DNA from: an uncultured Allobosea sp.
GTDB taxonomy: Bacteria > Pseudomonadota > Alphaproteobacteria > Rhizobiales > Beijerinckiaceae
Assembly (NCBI RefSeq): GCF_945956895.1
Contig: NZ_CAMFJF010000015.1
Location: 1-64,000 of the forward strand
Direction: 5' to 3'
DNA: 64,000 nt
In this document: one piece after another, positions 15,852 to 24,908 of the stretch
Layout: the number at the start of each line of letters is the position of its first letter
How positions within the stretch are numbered: position 1 is the first letter of the stretch
Notes under the pieces: generated by a model
Seen by the model: only the letters and a program-made list of their open reading frames with translations
What the model was told of the DNA's origin: nothing
Databases searched by the model: none
Position numbers and translations under genes: made by a program

Positions 15852-16109
15852 ATGCCGCCGGTCACGATCTACACCACCTCCTGGTGCCCCTATTGCAAGG
15901 CCGCCAAAGCCCTGTTAACCCGCAAGGGCGTGGTCTTCGCCGAGATCGATGTCGACGGCAAGCCTGAGCTGCGCCAGGCCATGACCGCGCGCGCTGGCGG
16001 CCGCACCTCGGTTCCGCAGATCTTCATCGGCGAGAAGCATGTCGGCGGCTCGGACGATATCCATTCGCTCGACGCCCGCGGCAAGCTCGACGAGCTCCTG
16101 GCCGCCTGA
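15852..16109 (+). CDS. grxC: Glutaredoxin 3
   Basis: An 85-residue dithiol glutaredoxin that reduces disulfides and glutathione adducts in the cytoplasm. The active site is CPYC (Cys12, Cys15). The cis-proline loop SVPQIFI and the C-terminal GGSDDIHSLD glutathione-binding segment are present. The start at 15852 gives the family's standard length; an earlier in-frame start at 15801 would overlap comF. Likely co-transcribed with comF and the DUF1178 gene downstream. Confidence 0.95.
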   Translation: MPPVTIYTTSWCPYCKAAKALLTRKGVVFAEIDVDGKPELRQAMTARAGGRTSVPQIFIGEKHVGGSDDIHSLDARGKLDELLAA

Positions 16110-16189
16110 GTCAGAGCAGGCCACCCCCGCCTCAGTGTTCCGCCACTAGCCATTTGCCTTGGCGGCTGCGCGCCACCATCTATGACGAC

Positions 16190-16678
16190 ATGATCCGTTA
16201 CGCCCTCATCTGCGACAACGCCCATGAATTCGAGAGCTGGTTCGCCTCCTCGGCCGGCTTCGAGGATCAGGTGAGGCGCGGCTTCGTCACCTGCCCCGTC
16301 TGCAACAGCGCGAAGGTCGAGCGCGCCATCATGGCGCCCAATGTCGCCCGCACCGACCTCGATCCGAAGGCACCGGGGCCGGGGCCGGGACTGGCGGTGG
16401 AGGCTTCCGCCCCTGCGGCAGCCGCGCCGGCGCCGGTCGCGTTGATGAGCGAGAAGGAACACGCCTTCCGCGAGATGGTAACGGCGCTGCATCGGCATGT
16501 CAGTGAGAATGCCGAGCATGTCGGCAAGCGTTTCGCCGACGAGGCACTGAAGATCCATCATGGCGAGGCCGAAGAGCGCGCGATCTACGGCGAGGCGACG
16601 CCTGACGACGCCCGGATGCTGCATGAGGAAGGCGTCGAGTTCCTGCCGCTGCCGCGCCTGCCCGGCTCGGGGAACTGA
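16190..16678 (+). CDS. DUF1178 family zinc-ribbon protein
   Basis: A protein of 162 aa typical of Alphaproteobacteria, found behind grxC in many genomes. The N-terminus MIRYALICDNAHEFESWF has Cys8 and His12, and CPVC supplies Cys35 and Cys38, forming a probable zinc site. A Pro/Ala linker (residues 60-85) is followed by a helical C-terminal half with HHGEAEERAIYGEA. Start 16190 matches the family; an upstream ATG at 16154 would add 12 residues. Function unknown. Confidence 0.9.
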   Translation: MIRYALICDNAHEFESWFASSAGFEDQVRRGFVTCPVCNSAKVERAIMAPNVARTDLDPKAPGPGPGLAVEASAPAAAAPAPVALMSEKEHAFREMVTALHRHVSENAEHVGKRFADEALKIHHGEAEERAIYGEATPDDARMLHEEGVEFLPLPRLPGSGN

Positions 16679-16991
16679 CGCACCTCTCGATCGGTTCCGA
16701 TCACGAAACCGCGCTCGCGACGGCTTTCATCAGTGCCGGCATTACGATTTTGACAACCTATGGGAAGCGGCCCGGACGAAATTTTTCGATGTGGCATCAC
16801 GATCTTTTTCGTTTTGTAACAAGGCGGTATCAGCCGGGCGCCTCCTGTCGCGAGACGCTCGAAGGCCCTTCGCTCCGCCTCCCCCCTTCCTTCCCGGATT
16901 AACTTTCTGTTATGGAATTCGCGGTTCCTTGCCGGCAATCCCGGTTTGCCGCCCTCGGCGATCACGGGTCCGGAACTCAGGAGGTTGCCGC
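16679..16991. other. Intergenic region before the SleB-type hydrolase gene
   Basis: 313 bp without a credible gene. It should contain the promoter of the hydrolase gene; I could not identify one with confidence. Confidence 0.35.
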
Positions 16992-17912
16992 ATGAAGCGG
17001 ACCACGATCGCTGCGCATGGTCTTCGTTCCGGTGAGAAATCCCGGCATGGCAGCAAGGCGATCCCGCTTCTGATCGTGCTGGCCGCTCCCGCTCTCGGCG
17101 CTTGCAGCATGTCCCCGGTCGAGACGGCCGCGACCTCCGCTGCCGCCCCAGCCGTGAAAGAACCCGCCAAGGCCCGCAAGCACGCCGTGACGCTGGCCAA
17201 GGCCGATCCGCGCGAGAAGGAATGCCTCGTCCGCGCGATGTATTTCGAATCGAACCGCTCGAGCGAATCGGGCCTGCTCGGCGTCGGCACGGTCGTGATG
17301 AACCGGGTCGAATCGGCGCGCTATCCGGAAACGATCTGTGGCGTGGTCGGCGCTCCCCGCCAGTTCGCCGCCGGCGTCCTCACTCGCCCGATGCCGGAAC
17401 GCACCCGGCCGCAGATCGAAGCCCTTGCCGAGGACATCCTCAATGGCCGCCGCAACGAGGCGGTCGGATCGGCCAAGCATTTCCATATGGCCGGGATGCG
17501 CTTCAACTATCCCAACATGCATTATGTGACGGTCGCCGGCGGCAACGCCTTCTACCTCAAGGGCGAGCGTCCCGAGCGCCGCCGCATCGAGGAGCCGACG
17601 ATCCAGCTCGCCTCGGCCTCCACGACCTCCATCCCGCTCACGACGGCGTCTTCGTCGGCAACCGCCGCGGCTTCCTTCGCCGCGGCGCCGCTCGCCTTCG
17701 CGCCTGAGGCGCCCGCGCCGAAGCTGCCGGCGCTAGAGAGCCCGATGGTCACCCTGGTCCGGAACGCACCGCTGCCCCCCGGCCGGCCGCTCGATCTCGA
17801 CCTGCCCAAGGCGCCCTTGCGGGCTTTTGTCGCCCCGCCGAAGGATGATCGTCGCGTGGCGCTTCTGTCGACGGCCGATATCAGGGGCAGCCTCTCCTCG
17901 CGCTCGCGCTGA
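16992..17912 (+). CDS. SleB-type cell wall hydrolase, putative lipoprotein
   Basis: Hydrolase_2 (SleB-like) peptidoglycan hydrolase of 306 aa. The signal sequence is long with a lipobox ALGAC (Cys38), so it is probably a lipoprotein. The catalytic domain spans about residues 78-190: LVRAMYFESNRSSESGLLGVGTVVMNR, with the conserved Glu in YFESN, and a C-terminal GNAFY motif typical of the family. A Pro/Ala/Ser-rich tail of 110 residues follows. AGGAGG sits 8 bases upstream of ATG 16992. Likely acts in the envelope on glycan strands during growth; substrate specificity is not evident. Confidence 0.88.
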   Translation: MKRTTIAAHGLRSGEKSRHGSKAIPLLIVLAAPALGACSMSPVETAATSAAAPAVKEPAKARKHAVTLAKADPREKECLVRAMYFESNRSSESGLLGVGTVVMNRVESARYPETICGVVGAPRQFAAGVLTRPMPERTRPQIEALAEDILNGRRNEAVGSAKHFHMAGMRFNYPNMHYVTVAGGNAFYLKGERPERRRIEEPTIQLASASTTSIPLTTASSSATAAASFAAAPLAFAPEAPAPKLPALESPMVTLVRNAPLPPGRPLDLDLPKAPLRAFVAPPKDDRRVALLSTADIRGSLSSRSR

Positions 17913-18115
17913 GCGCCCGGAACTCACTGGAACCATCGGCAGGCTTCGTCCTAAGACGCAGAGCATCGGCTTGCGTTTCGATGATGCCGCCCGAATCGAG
18001 CCCAAGCTCGCCCCAGCCGTCGTCAGCCTAACGTCGCAGGGGACATAACCGAAGCTCTGGCGTTATCTTCGCCGCAGTGCAACATTCAGATTGCTCTGCA
18101 ATACGGGGAGACGCC

Positions 18116-20104
18116 ATGACCGCGACGGACCGAGGCGGCCGGGAAACGGCCCAGCGCGACAAGCCGTGGATCTTCCGCACCTATGCGGGCCATTCCGACG
18201 CGGCGGAGTCCAACAGGCTCTACCGGACCAATCTCGCCAAGGGCCAGACCGGCCTCTCCGTCGCCTTCGACCTGCCGACCCAGACCGGCTACGACCCCGA
18301 CCACGTCCTGGCGCGCGGCGAGGTCGGCAAGGTCGGCGTGCCGATCTCCCATCTCGGCGACATGCGGGCCCTGTTCGACCAGATCCCGCTGGCGCAGATG
18401 AACACCTCGATGACGATCAACGCGACGGCAGCCTGGCTGCTCTCGCTCTATATCGCCGTCGCCGACGAGCAGGGCGCCGACCGCAAGCTGCTGCAGGGCA
18501 CGACCCAGAACGACCTCGTGAAAGAGTATCTGTCGCGCGGCACCTATGTCTTCCCGCCGCGCCCCTCGATGCAGCTCACCACCGATATCGTCGTGTTCAC
18601 GGCCAGCGAGTTGCCGAAATGGAACCCGACGAATGTCTGTTCCTACCATCTGCAGGAGGCCGGCGCTTCGCCGGTGCAGGAACTCTCCTTCGCGCTGGCG
18701 ACGGCGATCGCCCTGCTCGATTCCATTCGCGCCCGGCCGGAAGTCTCGGCGGAGGAATTCCCCGGCACGGTCGGCCGCATCTCCTTCTTCGTGAATGCCG
18801 GGATGCGCTTCGTCACCGAGCTCTGCAAGATGCGGGCTTTCGTCGAACTCTGGGACGAGATCACGCTCGGCCGCTATGGCATCGCCGATGAGGCGATGCG
18901 GCGCTTCCGCTATGGCGTGCAGGTCAATTCGCTGGGCCTGACCGAGCCGCAGCCGGAAAACAACGTCTACCGCATCCTGATCGAGATGCTCGCCGTCACG
19001 CTGTCGAAGAAGGCCCGCGCGCGGGCCGTGCAGCTCCCGGCCTGGAACGAGGCGCTCGGCCTGCCCCGCCCCTTCGACCAGCAATGGTCGCTGCGCATGC
19101 AGCAGGTTCTGGCCTATGAGACCGACCTGCTCGAATTCGGCGACATCTTCGACGGCTCGACCGTGATCGACACCAAGGTAGCCGCGCTCAAGGCGGCCGC
19201 GCTCGAAGAGCTGGCGAAGATCGACGACATGGGCGGCGCGCTCGCCGCCGTCGAGAGCGGCTACATGAAGCAGGCGCTGGTCGAGAATGGCGCGCGCCGG
19301 ATCGAGGCGATCGAGCGCGGCGAGCAGGTCGTCGTCGGCGTCAACAAGTTCACCAGCAGCGAGCCCTCCCCGCTTTCGGCCGGCGACGGCGCCGTCGTCA
19401 CCGTGCCGGATTCGGTCGAGACCGAGGCGATCGCCCGGCTCAAGGCCTGGCGCTCGGCCCGCGATGCCAAGGCGGCCGAGACAGCGCTCACCGAACTCGC
19501 CGCCAGCGCCCGCGAGAACCGCAATGTCATGCCGGCCTCGATCGCCTGCGCCAAGGCTGGCGTCACCACCGGCGAATGGGCGCAGACCCTGCGTGAGATC
19601 TTCGGCGAATACCGCGCACCGACCGGCGTCGACACGACGAAGCTGGGGGATGCGACAGGCCTCGCCACCGCGAAAGCCGCTGTCGAGAAGGCGACCGAAC
19701 GCTTGGGCCGCGCCCCGCGCTTCCTCGTCGGCAAGCCCGGTCTCGACGGCCATTCCAACGGCGCCGAGCAGATCGCCGTGCGCGCCCGCGATGCCGGAAT
19801 GAGCGTCAGCTATGGCGGCATCCGCCAGACGCCGGAGGAGATCGTCAGCGAGGCCCGCGAGCAGCAGGCCGACATCATCGGGCTCTCGATCCTCTCCGGC
19901 TCGCATCTGCCGCTGGTGCGCGATGTCACCGCGCGGCTGCGCGTCGCCGGCATGGATGTGCCGGTCGTGGTCGGCGGCATCATCCCGCCCGACGACGAGA
20001 ACGCGCTGCGCAACATGGGCGTGGCGCGGGTCTATACGCCCAAGGATTTCGCGCTGGACGGCATCATCGCCGATGTCGCGGGACTGGCGGCGAAAGCCAA
20101 CTGA
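18116..20104 (+). CDS. meaA: Ethylmalonyl-CoA mutase / MeaA-type methylmalonyl-CoA mutase homologue
   Basis: Adenosylcobalamin-dependent carbon-skeleton mutase of 662 aa in one chain. In alphaproteobacteria MeaA (Ecm) converts ethylmalonyl-CoA to methylsuccinyl-CoA in the ethylmalonyl-CoA pathway. The catalytic barrel spans about residues 15-500 (WIFRTYAGHSDAAESNRLYRTNLAKGQTGLSVAFDLPTQTGYD). The C-terminal B12 domain has DGHSNG (base-off motif DxHxxG), GLSILSGSH and VVVGGIIP. GGGGAG lies 6 bases before the ATG. It stands alone, with a palindromic repeat behind it. A generic methylmalonyl-CoA mutase is less likely, given the single-chain MeaA-type sequence. Confidence 0.93.
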   Translation: MTATDRGGRETAQRDKPWIFRTYAGHSDAAESNRLYRTNLAKGQTGLSVAFDLPTQTGYDPDHVLARGEVGKVGVPISHLGDMRALFDQIPLAQMNTSMTINATAAWLLSLYIAVADEQGADRKLLQGTTQNDLVKEYLSRGTYVFPPRPSMQLTTDIVVFTASELPKWNPTNVCSYHLQEAGASPVQELSFALATAIALLDSIRARPEVSAEEFPGTVGRISFFVNAGMRFVTELCKMRAFVELWDEITLGRYGIADEAMRRFRYGVQVNSLGLTEPQPENNVYRILIEMLAVTLSKKARARAVQLPAWNEALGLPRPFDQQWSLRMQQVLAYETDLLEFGDIFDGSTVIDTKVAALKAAALEELAKIDDMGGALAAVESGYMKQALVENGARRIEAIERGEQVVVGVNKFTSSEPSPLSAGDGAVVTVPDSVETEAIARLKAWRSARDAKAAETALTELAASARENRNVMPASIACAKAGVTTGEWAQTLREIFGEYRAPTGVDTTKLGDATGLATAKAAVEKATERLGRAPRFLVGKPGLDGHSNGAEQIAVRARDAGMSVSYGGIRQTPEEIVSEAREQQADIIGLSILSGSHLPLVRDVTARLRVAGMDVPVVVGGIIPPDDENALRNMGVARVYTPKDFALDGIIADVAGLAAKAN

Positions 20105-20109
20105 CCGCT

Positions 20110-20242
20110 GTCATCCCGTGCCCGCTGCGGCGTGTAACGCCGCTGCGCAGACACGGGACCGTTCTCAGGAAAAGGCGCCCTATGGTCATACGGTCCCGCA
20201 TCTGCGCAGCGGCACTGCGTGCCGCAGCGCGCGCGGGATGAC
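20110..20242. repeat. Palindromic intergenic repeat (GTCATCCCG type)
   Basis: Begins GTCATCCCG and ends CGGGATGAC, with internal complementary segments (CCGCTGCG / CGCAGCGG), so the whole can fold into a long hairpin. Lies between meaA and the J-domain gene, converging. It may help end transcription from both sides. Confidence 0.7.
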
Positions 20243-20256
20243 GGCGCCCCTTCCCG

Positions 20257-20874
20257 TCACACCATTCCCACGCTCTTGAGCTGCTGGTACGCCTTCAGGA
20301 TTTCCTGAAGCGTGCCCTCGCGCGAGCGGTCGCCACCATTGGCGTCCGGGTGGAAGCGCTTCACCAGTTCCTTGTAGCGCGCCTTGATCGCGACGGAATC
20401 GGCGGTGTCGTCGAGGCCGAGCGTATCCAGCGCCTTGCGCGCCACAATGCCGACGCGCGATTCCGGCTGGGCCGCCTGCTGCTTGTTGCGCGCGCCGAAC
20501 AGGTTGAAGGCATCGTGCATGTCGGCACTGGCCTCGCCATTGGCCTTGCGCCCGCGCTGCGACATCCGCGCTGCCTTGGAATTGACGCCGAGCTTCCAGG
20601 TCGGCCGGTGGCCGATCTCCTCCTGCTTGGCGTAGGCGGCGAGCGCCTCGTCATCCATGCCGGCGAAATAATTGTAGGTCGCGTTATAGGCCTTCACATG
20701 GTCCATGCAGAACCGGAAGAACTGGCCCTCGCGACCGCGGCCCTTCGGCGCCCGGAACTCGCCGCCGCGCGCGCAACCGGGATGATCGCAGCGCGGCCCG
20801 TCGCTTTCCAGCGGCGCCTCCGCCTCGGAGGCTCCGATCCTGATGCTGTCGAAAAGGCGAGAGTTGATGTTCAT
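20257..20874 (-). CDS. J-domain (DnaJ-like) protein
   Basis: A 205-residue co-chaperone-like protein with its J domain at the C-terminus (about 150-205): ALDTLGLDDTADSVAIKARYKELVKRFHPDANGGDRSREG, with the HPD motif that stimulates DnaK. The N-terminal half contains a zinc-like CDHPGCARGGEFRAP and aromatic segments. Start 20874 (MNINSRLFDSIRIG) agrees with the common family start; an upstream frame to 20952 overlaps the divergent promoter. The pairing of this gene with divergent bolA is conserved in Rhizobiales. Confidence 0.93.
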   Translation of the reverse strand: MNINSRLFDSIRIGASEAEAPLESDGPRCDHPGCARGGEFRAPKGRGREGQFFRFCMDHVKAYNATYNYFAGMDDEALAAYAKQEEIGHRPTWKLGVNSKAARMSQRGRKANGEASADMHDAFNLFGARNKQQAAQPESRVGIVARKALDTLGLDDTADSVAIKARYKELVKRFHPDANGGDRSREGTLQEILKAYQQLKSVGMV

Positions 20875-20970
20875 CGTCGACGGGTTATGAGACGCAAGGG
20901 CTAGTGCCGGCAAGTGCGATGCAGCACATCGCCGAACCGACAGAACAATCATGGCAACGGTGGCGCGATC

Positions 20971-21243
20971 ATGACCTCAATCAGCGAAAGAATCACGCAA
21001 AAGCTGACCGCGGCCTTTGCGCCACAGGCGCTCAGGGTCATCGATGAATCGCACCAGCATCAGGGCCATGGCGGCTGGCGCGAGGGCGGCGAGACTCATT
21101 TCAGGGTCGATATCGTGTCGGAAACCTTCGCCGGCAAGAGCCGGCTCGAGCGCCACCGCCTCGTCAACGCCGCCCTGGCGCAAGAACTGGCCGACCGCGT
21201 CCACGCCCTGGCGATCGCGGCAAAGGCTCCGGGTGAGGTGTAG
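20971..21243 (+). CDS. bolA: BolA family protein
   Basis: A 90-residue BolA-like protein: ITQKLTAAFAPQALRVIDESHQHQGHGGWREGGETHFRVDIVSETFAGKSRLERHRLVNAALAQEL, with the FAGKSRLERHR signature and a conserved His for Fe-S ligation. BolA proteins work with monothiol glutaredoxins in iron-sulfur handling. Transcribed divergently from the J-domain gene over a 96-bp shared promoter region. Start 20971 (MTSISERI) gives the usual length. Confidence 0.95.
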   Translation: MTSISERITQKLTAAFAPQALRVIDESHQHQGHGGWREGGETHFRVDIVSETFAGKSRLERHRLVNAALAQELADRVHALAIAAKAPGEV

Positions 21244-21249
21244 ACCCCT

Positions 21250-22443
21250 CTAGCGCTTCGGCCGCGCCGGCGACAGCGCGTAGATCGCGACCGAGGCCAG
21301 CAGCAGCGCGGCGAAGGCCCAGTGCAGGTTGGCGAAGGTCGTAGCCGCATCGAGCCCTGCGGCACGCTGCTCGGCGATGAACCAGCCGGAGGCCGACTGA
21401 ACCGCCGCCGCACCGGCGATGAAGAGGAAGTTCACGAAGGTCATGCCGCGCCCGATCAGATGCTCGGGGAAGAACTGCCGCGCATGCGCCATCAGGATGG
21501 CGTAGGTGAAGCCCGCCGCACCGACGAGCGAGAACAACGCCACCGCGGTCAGATGCGATTGCTGCCCGCTCAGCGCCAGCGCGGCGAAGCCGAGCACTGT
21601 GAGCAGTGTCCCCCAGGTGACGATCGTCTTGGCCCGGCCGGTGCGGCTTTCGAGCCAGCCATAGACGAAGGCACCGGCGATCATGACGGCCGCCATGATC
21701 GAGGCCGCATGGCCGGCCGATACCGGATCGAAGCCATGGACCTGCGTCATGAACGGCCCGATCCAGAGCCCACGCGCCGTAGCGGCGATGGCATAGCCCG
21801 TGATGGTCAGGGGCGCGATCAGCCAGAGCGGCTTCAGGGCGAGGATGCTGGCGAGCCCCTGCAGCAGCCCCTCGTCGGGCGTGGCGGAAGCCGGTCGCGG
21901 CGGCGGGTCGCGCACCAGCGTCACCGCCAGCACGGTCGCGACGAGGAAGCCCACCGCCATCGCCATCATCGCGCCGCGCCAGCCGAAATGCCCGGCGGCG
22001 ATGGCGAGCGGCGCGGCGCCCGCGATATTGCCGAGCGAGCCCAGCGCGATGAAGAGCGAGGTCAGCAGGCCGAAGCGCTCCGGCGCGGCATTGCGCGCGA
22101 ACAGGAACAGCGAGGACATGAAGACCGGCGAGCAGCCGATGCCGATCAGCGCCATCGCGAAACCGGCGGTCGCGGCGCTGCCGGCCTGTGTCAGCAGGAA
22201 GGCGCCGACGGTGCCGATCGCCATCGCGAAGGCCACAGTCCGGCGTGGCCCGAGCCGGTCGAGTGCCCAGCCGACCGGGAACTGCGCCAGCGCGAAGGCG
22301 ATGAACCAGGCGGCGCCGAGCAGGCCGAAGGCGGCCGGGCCGATGCCGAGATCGGCCATGACAGGCCCGGCGATCACGCTCAGGAAGGAGCGGTAGAAGA
22401 TCGAGAGGACATAGGCCGGCAGAAGCGCAATGAAGACGATCAC
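21250..22443 (-). CDS. MFS transporter
   Basis: A 397-residue major facilitator with about 12 hydrophobic segments. The loop between helices 2 and 3 carries the family motif WALDRLGPRRT (residues about 58-68), and a related GWLESRTGRAKT lies in the second half. No residues define the substrate. It lies 35 bp behind the thiolase gene on the same strand, so it may be co-transcribed and carry an organic acid related to the thiolase's pathway; that is inference only. It converges with bolA. Confidence 0.88.
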   Translation of the reverse strand: MIVFIALLPAYVLSIFYRSFLSVIAGPVMADLGIGPAAFGLLGAAWFIAFALAQFPVGWALDRLGPRRTVAFAMAIGTVGAFLLTQAGSAATAGFAMALIGIGCSPVFMSSLFLFARNAAPERFGLLTSLFIALGSLGNIAGAAPLAIAAGHFGWRGAMMAMAVGFLVATVLAVTLVRDPPPRPASATPDEGLLQGLASILALKPLWLIAPLTITGYAIAATARGLWIGPFMTQVHGFDPVSAGHAASIMAAVMIAGAFVYGWLESRTGRAKTIVTWGTLLTVLGFAALALSGQQSHLTAVALFSLVGAAGFTYAILMAHARQFFPEHLIGRGMTFVNFLFIAGAAAVQSASGWFIAEQRAAGLDAATTFANLHWAFAALLLASVAIYALSPARPKR

Positions 22444-22478
22444 GTCGGGAGTTCCGCTTCTGCCGGCCGGTAGGAGGC

Positions 22479-23648
22479 TTACTTGATCCGTTCGAGCACG
22501 GAGACGTAATTGGCGACCGCAGCCCCGCCCATGTTGAAGATGCCGCCGAGACGCGGCTCGCTGAGCTGCATGCCCTCCGGCGCTTCCCCAGTGAGCTGCA
22601 TGGCCGAGAGCACATGCATCGAGACGCCGGTCGCGCCGATCGGGTGCCCCTTGGCCTTGAGGCCGCCGGAGACGTTGACCGGCAGCTTGCCGTCCTTCTG
22701 GGTCCAGCCTTCCTTGATCGCGCGGGCGCCGTCGCCCTCCTTGGTCAGGCCCATCGCCTCGTATTCGATGAGTTCCGCGACGGTGAAGCAGTCATGCGTT
22801 TCGACAAAGGAGAGATCGTCGAGCGTCACGTTCGCCTTGGCCAGCGCCTGCTTCCAGGCGAGCGCGCCGCCCTCGAATTTCAGGATGTCGCGCTTCGACA
22901 TCGGCAGGAAATCCTGGACATGGGCCATGCCGCGGAAGCCGACGGCGCGGCGCATCCGGAGCGCGGTTTCCTCGTCGGCCAGCACCAGCGCGGCGGCGCC
23001 GTCCGAGACCAGCGAGCAGTCGGTGCGCTTCAACGGCCCGGCGACATAGGGGTTCTTCTCGCTCTCCTCGCGGCAGAAGGCGTAGCCGAGGTCCTTGCGC
23101 ATCTGCGCATAGGGGTTCGCGACGCCGTTCTTGTGGTTCTTCGCCGCGATCATCGCCAGCGCATCGGACTGGTCGCCATGGCGCTGGAAGTAGGCGGCGG
23201 CGATCTTGCCGAAGACGCCGGCAAAGCCACCCTGCACTTCACTATCTTCCGGCAGATAGGAGGCCTTCAGCAGGTTCTTGCCGATCTCGGGGCCGGGCGT
23301 CTTGGTCATCTGCTCGACACCGACGACGAGCACGACCTTGGCGTCGCCAGCCCTGATCGCGCGCACGCCCTGATGCACGGCGGCCGAACCGGTGGCGCAG
23401 GCATTCTCGACGCGGGTCGTCGGCTTGAAGCGCAGGGCCGGATCGGCCTGCAGCACCAGCGATGCAGTGAAATCCTGCGCCGAGAAGCCAGCGTTGTAGT
23501 GGCCGAGCACGATCTCGTCGACCTCGTCGGCGGTGATGCCGGCATCGACGAGGGCCTCGACCGCCACCCTCACGATCAGGCTTTCGACAGTCTCGGCATC
23601 CTGCTTGCCGAACGGCGTATGGGCCCAGCCCACGATCGCAGCGCTCAT
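22479..23648 (-). CDS. Thiolase family protein (SCP-2/acetyl-CoA acetyltransferase-like)
   Basis: A thiolase of 389 aa. The nucleophilic Cys lies in VENACATGSAAV (near residue 85), and the catalytic His in GGLKAKGHPIGATG (near 340). The C-terminal loop reads GGIFNMGGAAVANYV, without the second catalytic Cys (CGGG) of classical biosynthetic or degradative thiolases, so it belongs to the SCP-x-like group. The reaction could be thiolytic cleavage of an unusual 3-oxoacyl-CoA, or a different acyl transfer. First gene of a probable operon with the MFS gene. Confidence 0.88.
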   Translation of the reverse strand: MSAAIVGWAHTPFGKQDAETVESLIVRVAVEALVDAGITADEVDEIVLGHYNAGFSAQDFTASLVLQADPALRFKPTTRVENACATGSAAVHQGVRAIRAGDAKVVLVVGVEQMTKTPGPEIGKNLLKASYLPEDSEVQGGFAGVFGKIAAAYFQRHGDQSDALAMIAAKNHKNGVANPYAQMRKDLGYAFCREESEKNPYVAGPLKRTDCSLVSDGAAALVLADEETALRMRRAVGFRGMAHVQDFLPMSKRDILKFEGGALAWKQALAKANVTLDDLSFVETHDCFTVAELIEYEAMGLTKEGDGARAIKEGWTQKDGKLPVNVSGGLKAKGHPIGATGVSMHVLSAMQLTGEAPEGMQLSEPRLGGIFNMGGAAVANYVSVLERIK

Positions 23649-23786
23649 GACGGTTACTCCCTTGATGTGCAGCTACACGTTATCTTGGCAGCCTTGTGCC
23701 ACCCGGCAAGCCGGTATCCGCGCATGGTGGCCGTGCACGGATCGGCTGGCGGGGCCTGTGCTTTCAGAACTAGCCGGCCCCTTGCC

Positions 23787-24692
23787 TCACCGCAATGCCA
23801 GCGAGAGCAGCAGCCCGACCCCGCCGACGATCATCGCCATGCCCAGCATTTCGCGCCGGCTCGTGCCTTCCGCGAACAGCTTGCGCGAGGCGATCTGCGC
23901 CAGCGGCACCTCGATCAGCGCGAGCGTCCGGACATTGGCGGCCGTCGTCAGCGAGAAGCCGATGAACCAGAACTGCGAGGCCGCGGCGCCGAGGAAGCCG
24001 GCCGAGAGCGAGCGACGCCAGCTCTTCAGGCTGAGGATCAGCGCTTGCCGGTCGGCGATGAGCATATAGGCGATCAGCAGCAGGGTCTGGAGCCCGAGGC
24101 CGAGGACGAGAATGGTCGAAGCACGGATCAGGAATGAGCCCTCCGGCAAGGCCTGGATGCCACCGCGGAAGCCGATCGCCGAGAGCGCGAAAAAGGCGCC
24201 GGAGACGATGCCGAGCACGGCCGGCCTCAAGCCGGCGCGGGTCAGTTTCTCGCCGGGCTTCCATGACACCGCGATCACGCCGGCGGTCGCGATGGCGATG
24301 GCGAGGAACTTCAGCGGCGTCAGCGCGTCGCCAAGCAGCGCCGCGCCGAACAGCGCAACCTGCACCGGCTCGGTCTTGGTATAGGCGGTGGTGACCGCGA
24401 AGGAGCGTTCGCGCATCGCCGCCAGCATCAGCGCGGTGGCCGCGATCTGCGTCAGCGCGCCCCAGAGCGTGTAGCCGAGCGAGGCCATGCCGATCGCCGG
24501 CGGCAGGCGTTGCAGGCCGAGGCAGGCGAGCGCCAGGAACAGCATCGCGAAAGGCAGGCCGAACAGAAAGCGCACCTGCGTCGCGCCGACGACGCCGATA
24601 GTCTCGGTAAGCGAGCGCTGCGCCAGGTTGCGCGCAGTCTGCAAGAGCGAGGCGGCGATGGTCGCCGGTATCCAGAGAAGGCCGAAAGCCAC
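23787..24692 (-). CDS. EamA-family (DMT) transporter
   Basis: A drug/metabolite-type transporter of about 301 aa with ten predicted membrane helices in two EamA repeats; the first repeat ends with AAMRERSFAVTTAYTKTEPVQVALFGAALLGD. A GTG at 24692 (VAFGLLWIP) places the first helix at the N-terminus and has AAGG upstream; an ATG at 24767 would add 25 hydrophilic residues. Substrate unknown. It reads away from the D,D-carboxypeptidase gene, sharing a promoter gap of about 216 bp. Confidence 0.87.
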   Translation of the reverse strand: MAFGLLWIPATIAASLLQTARNLAQRSLTETIGVVGATQVRFLFGLPFAMLFLALACLGLQRLPPAIGMASLGYTLWGALTQIAATALMLAAMRERSFAVTTAYTKTEPVQVALFGAALLGDALTPLKFLAIAIATAGVIAVSWKPGEKLTRAGLRPAVLGIVSGAFFALSAIGFRGGIQALPEGSFLIRASTILVLGLGLQTLLLIAYMLIADRQALILSLKSWRRSLSAGFLGAAASQFWFIGFSLTTAANVRTLALIEVPLAQIASRKLFAEGTSRREMLGMAMIVGGVGLLLSLALR

Positions 24693-24908
24693 GCGACAAG
24701 CCTTGGAGAAGCGGAACAGTCCTCCGCTTGTGGACCGCCCGCCGCAGCTAGGCAAATCGCTCCGCAAGGGGTAGGTATGCGTTCCAGGGCAGACGAATGT
24801 GGCGGCCGTCTCGAAATTGCCGCATGCGTCGCGTTGAACCCTGCGCCGTCGTCACCGGCCAAGCTACCCGCAAGACCGTTCCGAGCAAGACAGGTTCAGA
24901 CCCGCCCG

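Noticed and set aside
18086-19906. Minus-strand open frame of about 600 codons across meaA
   Set aside because: Reverse-frame shadow of an unmistakable mutase gene.
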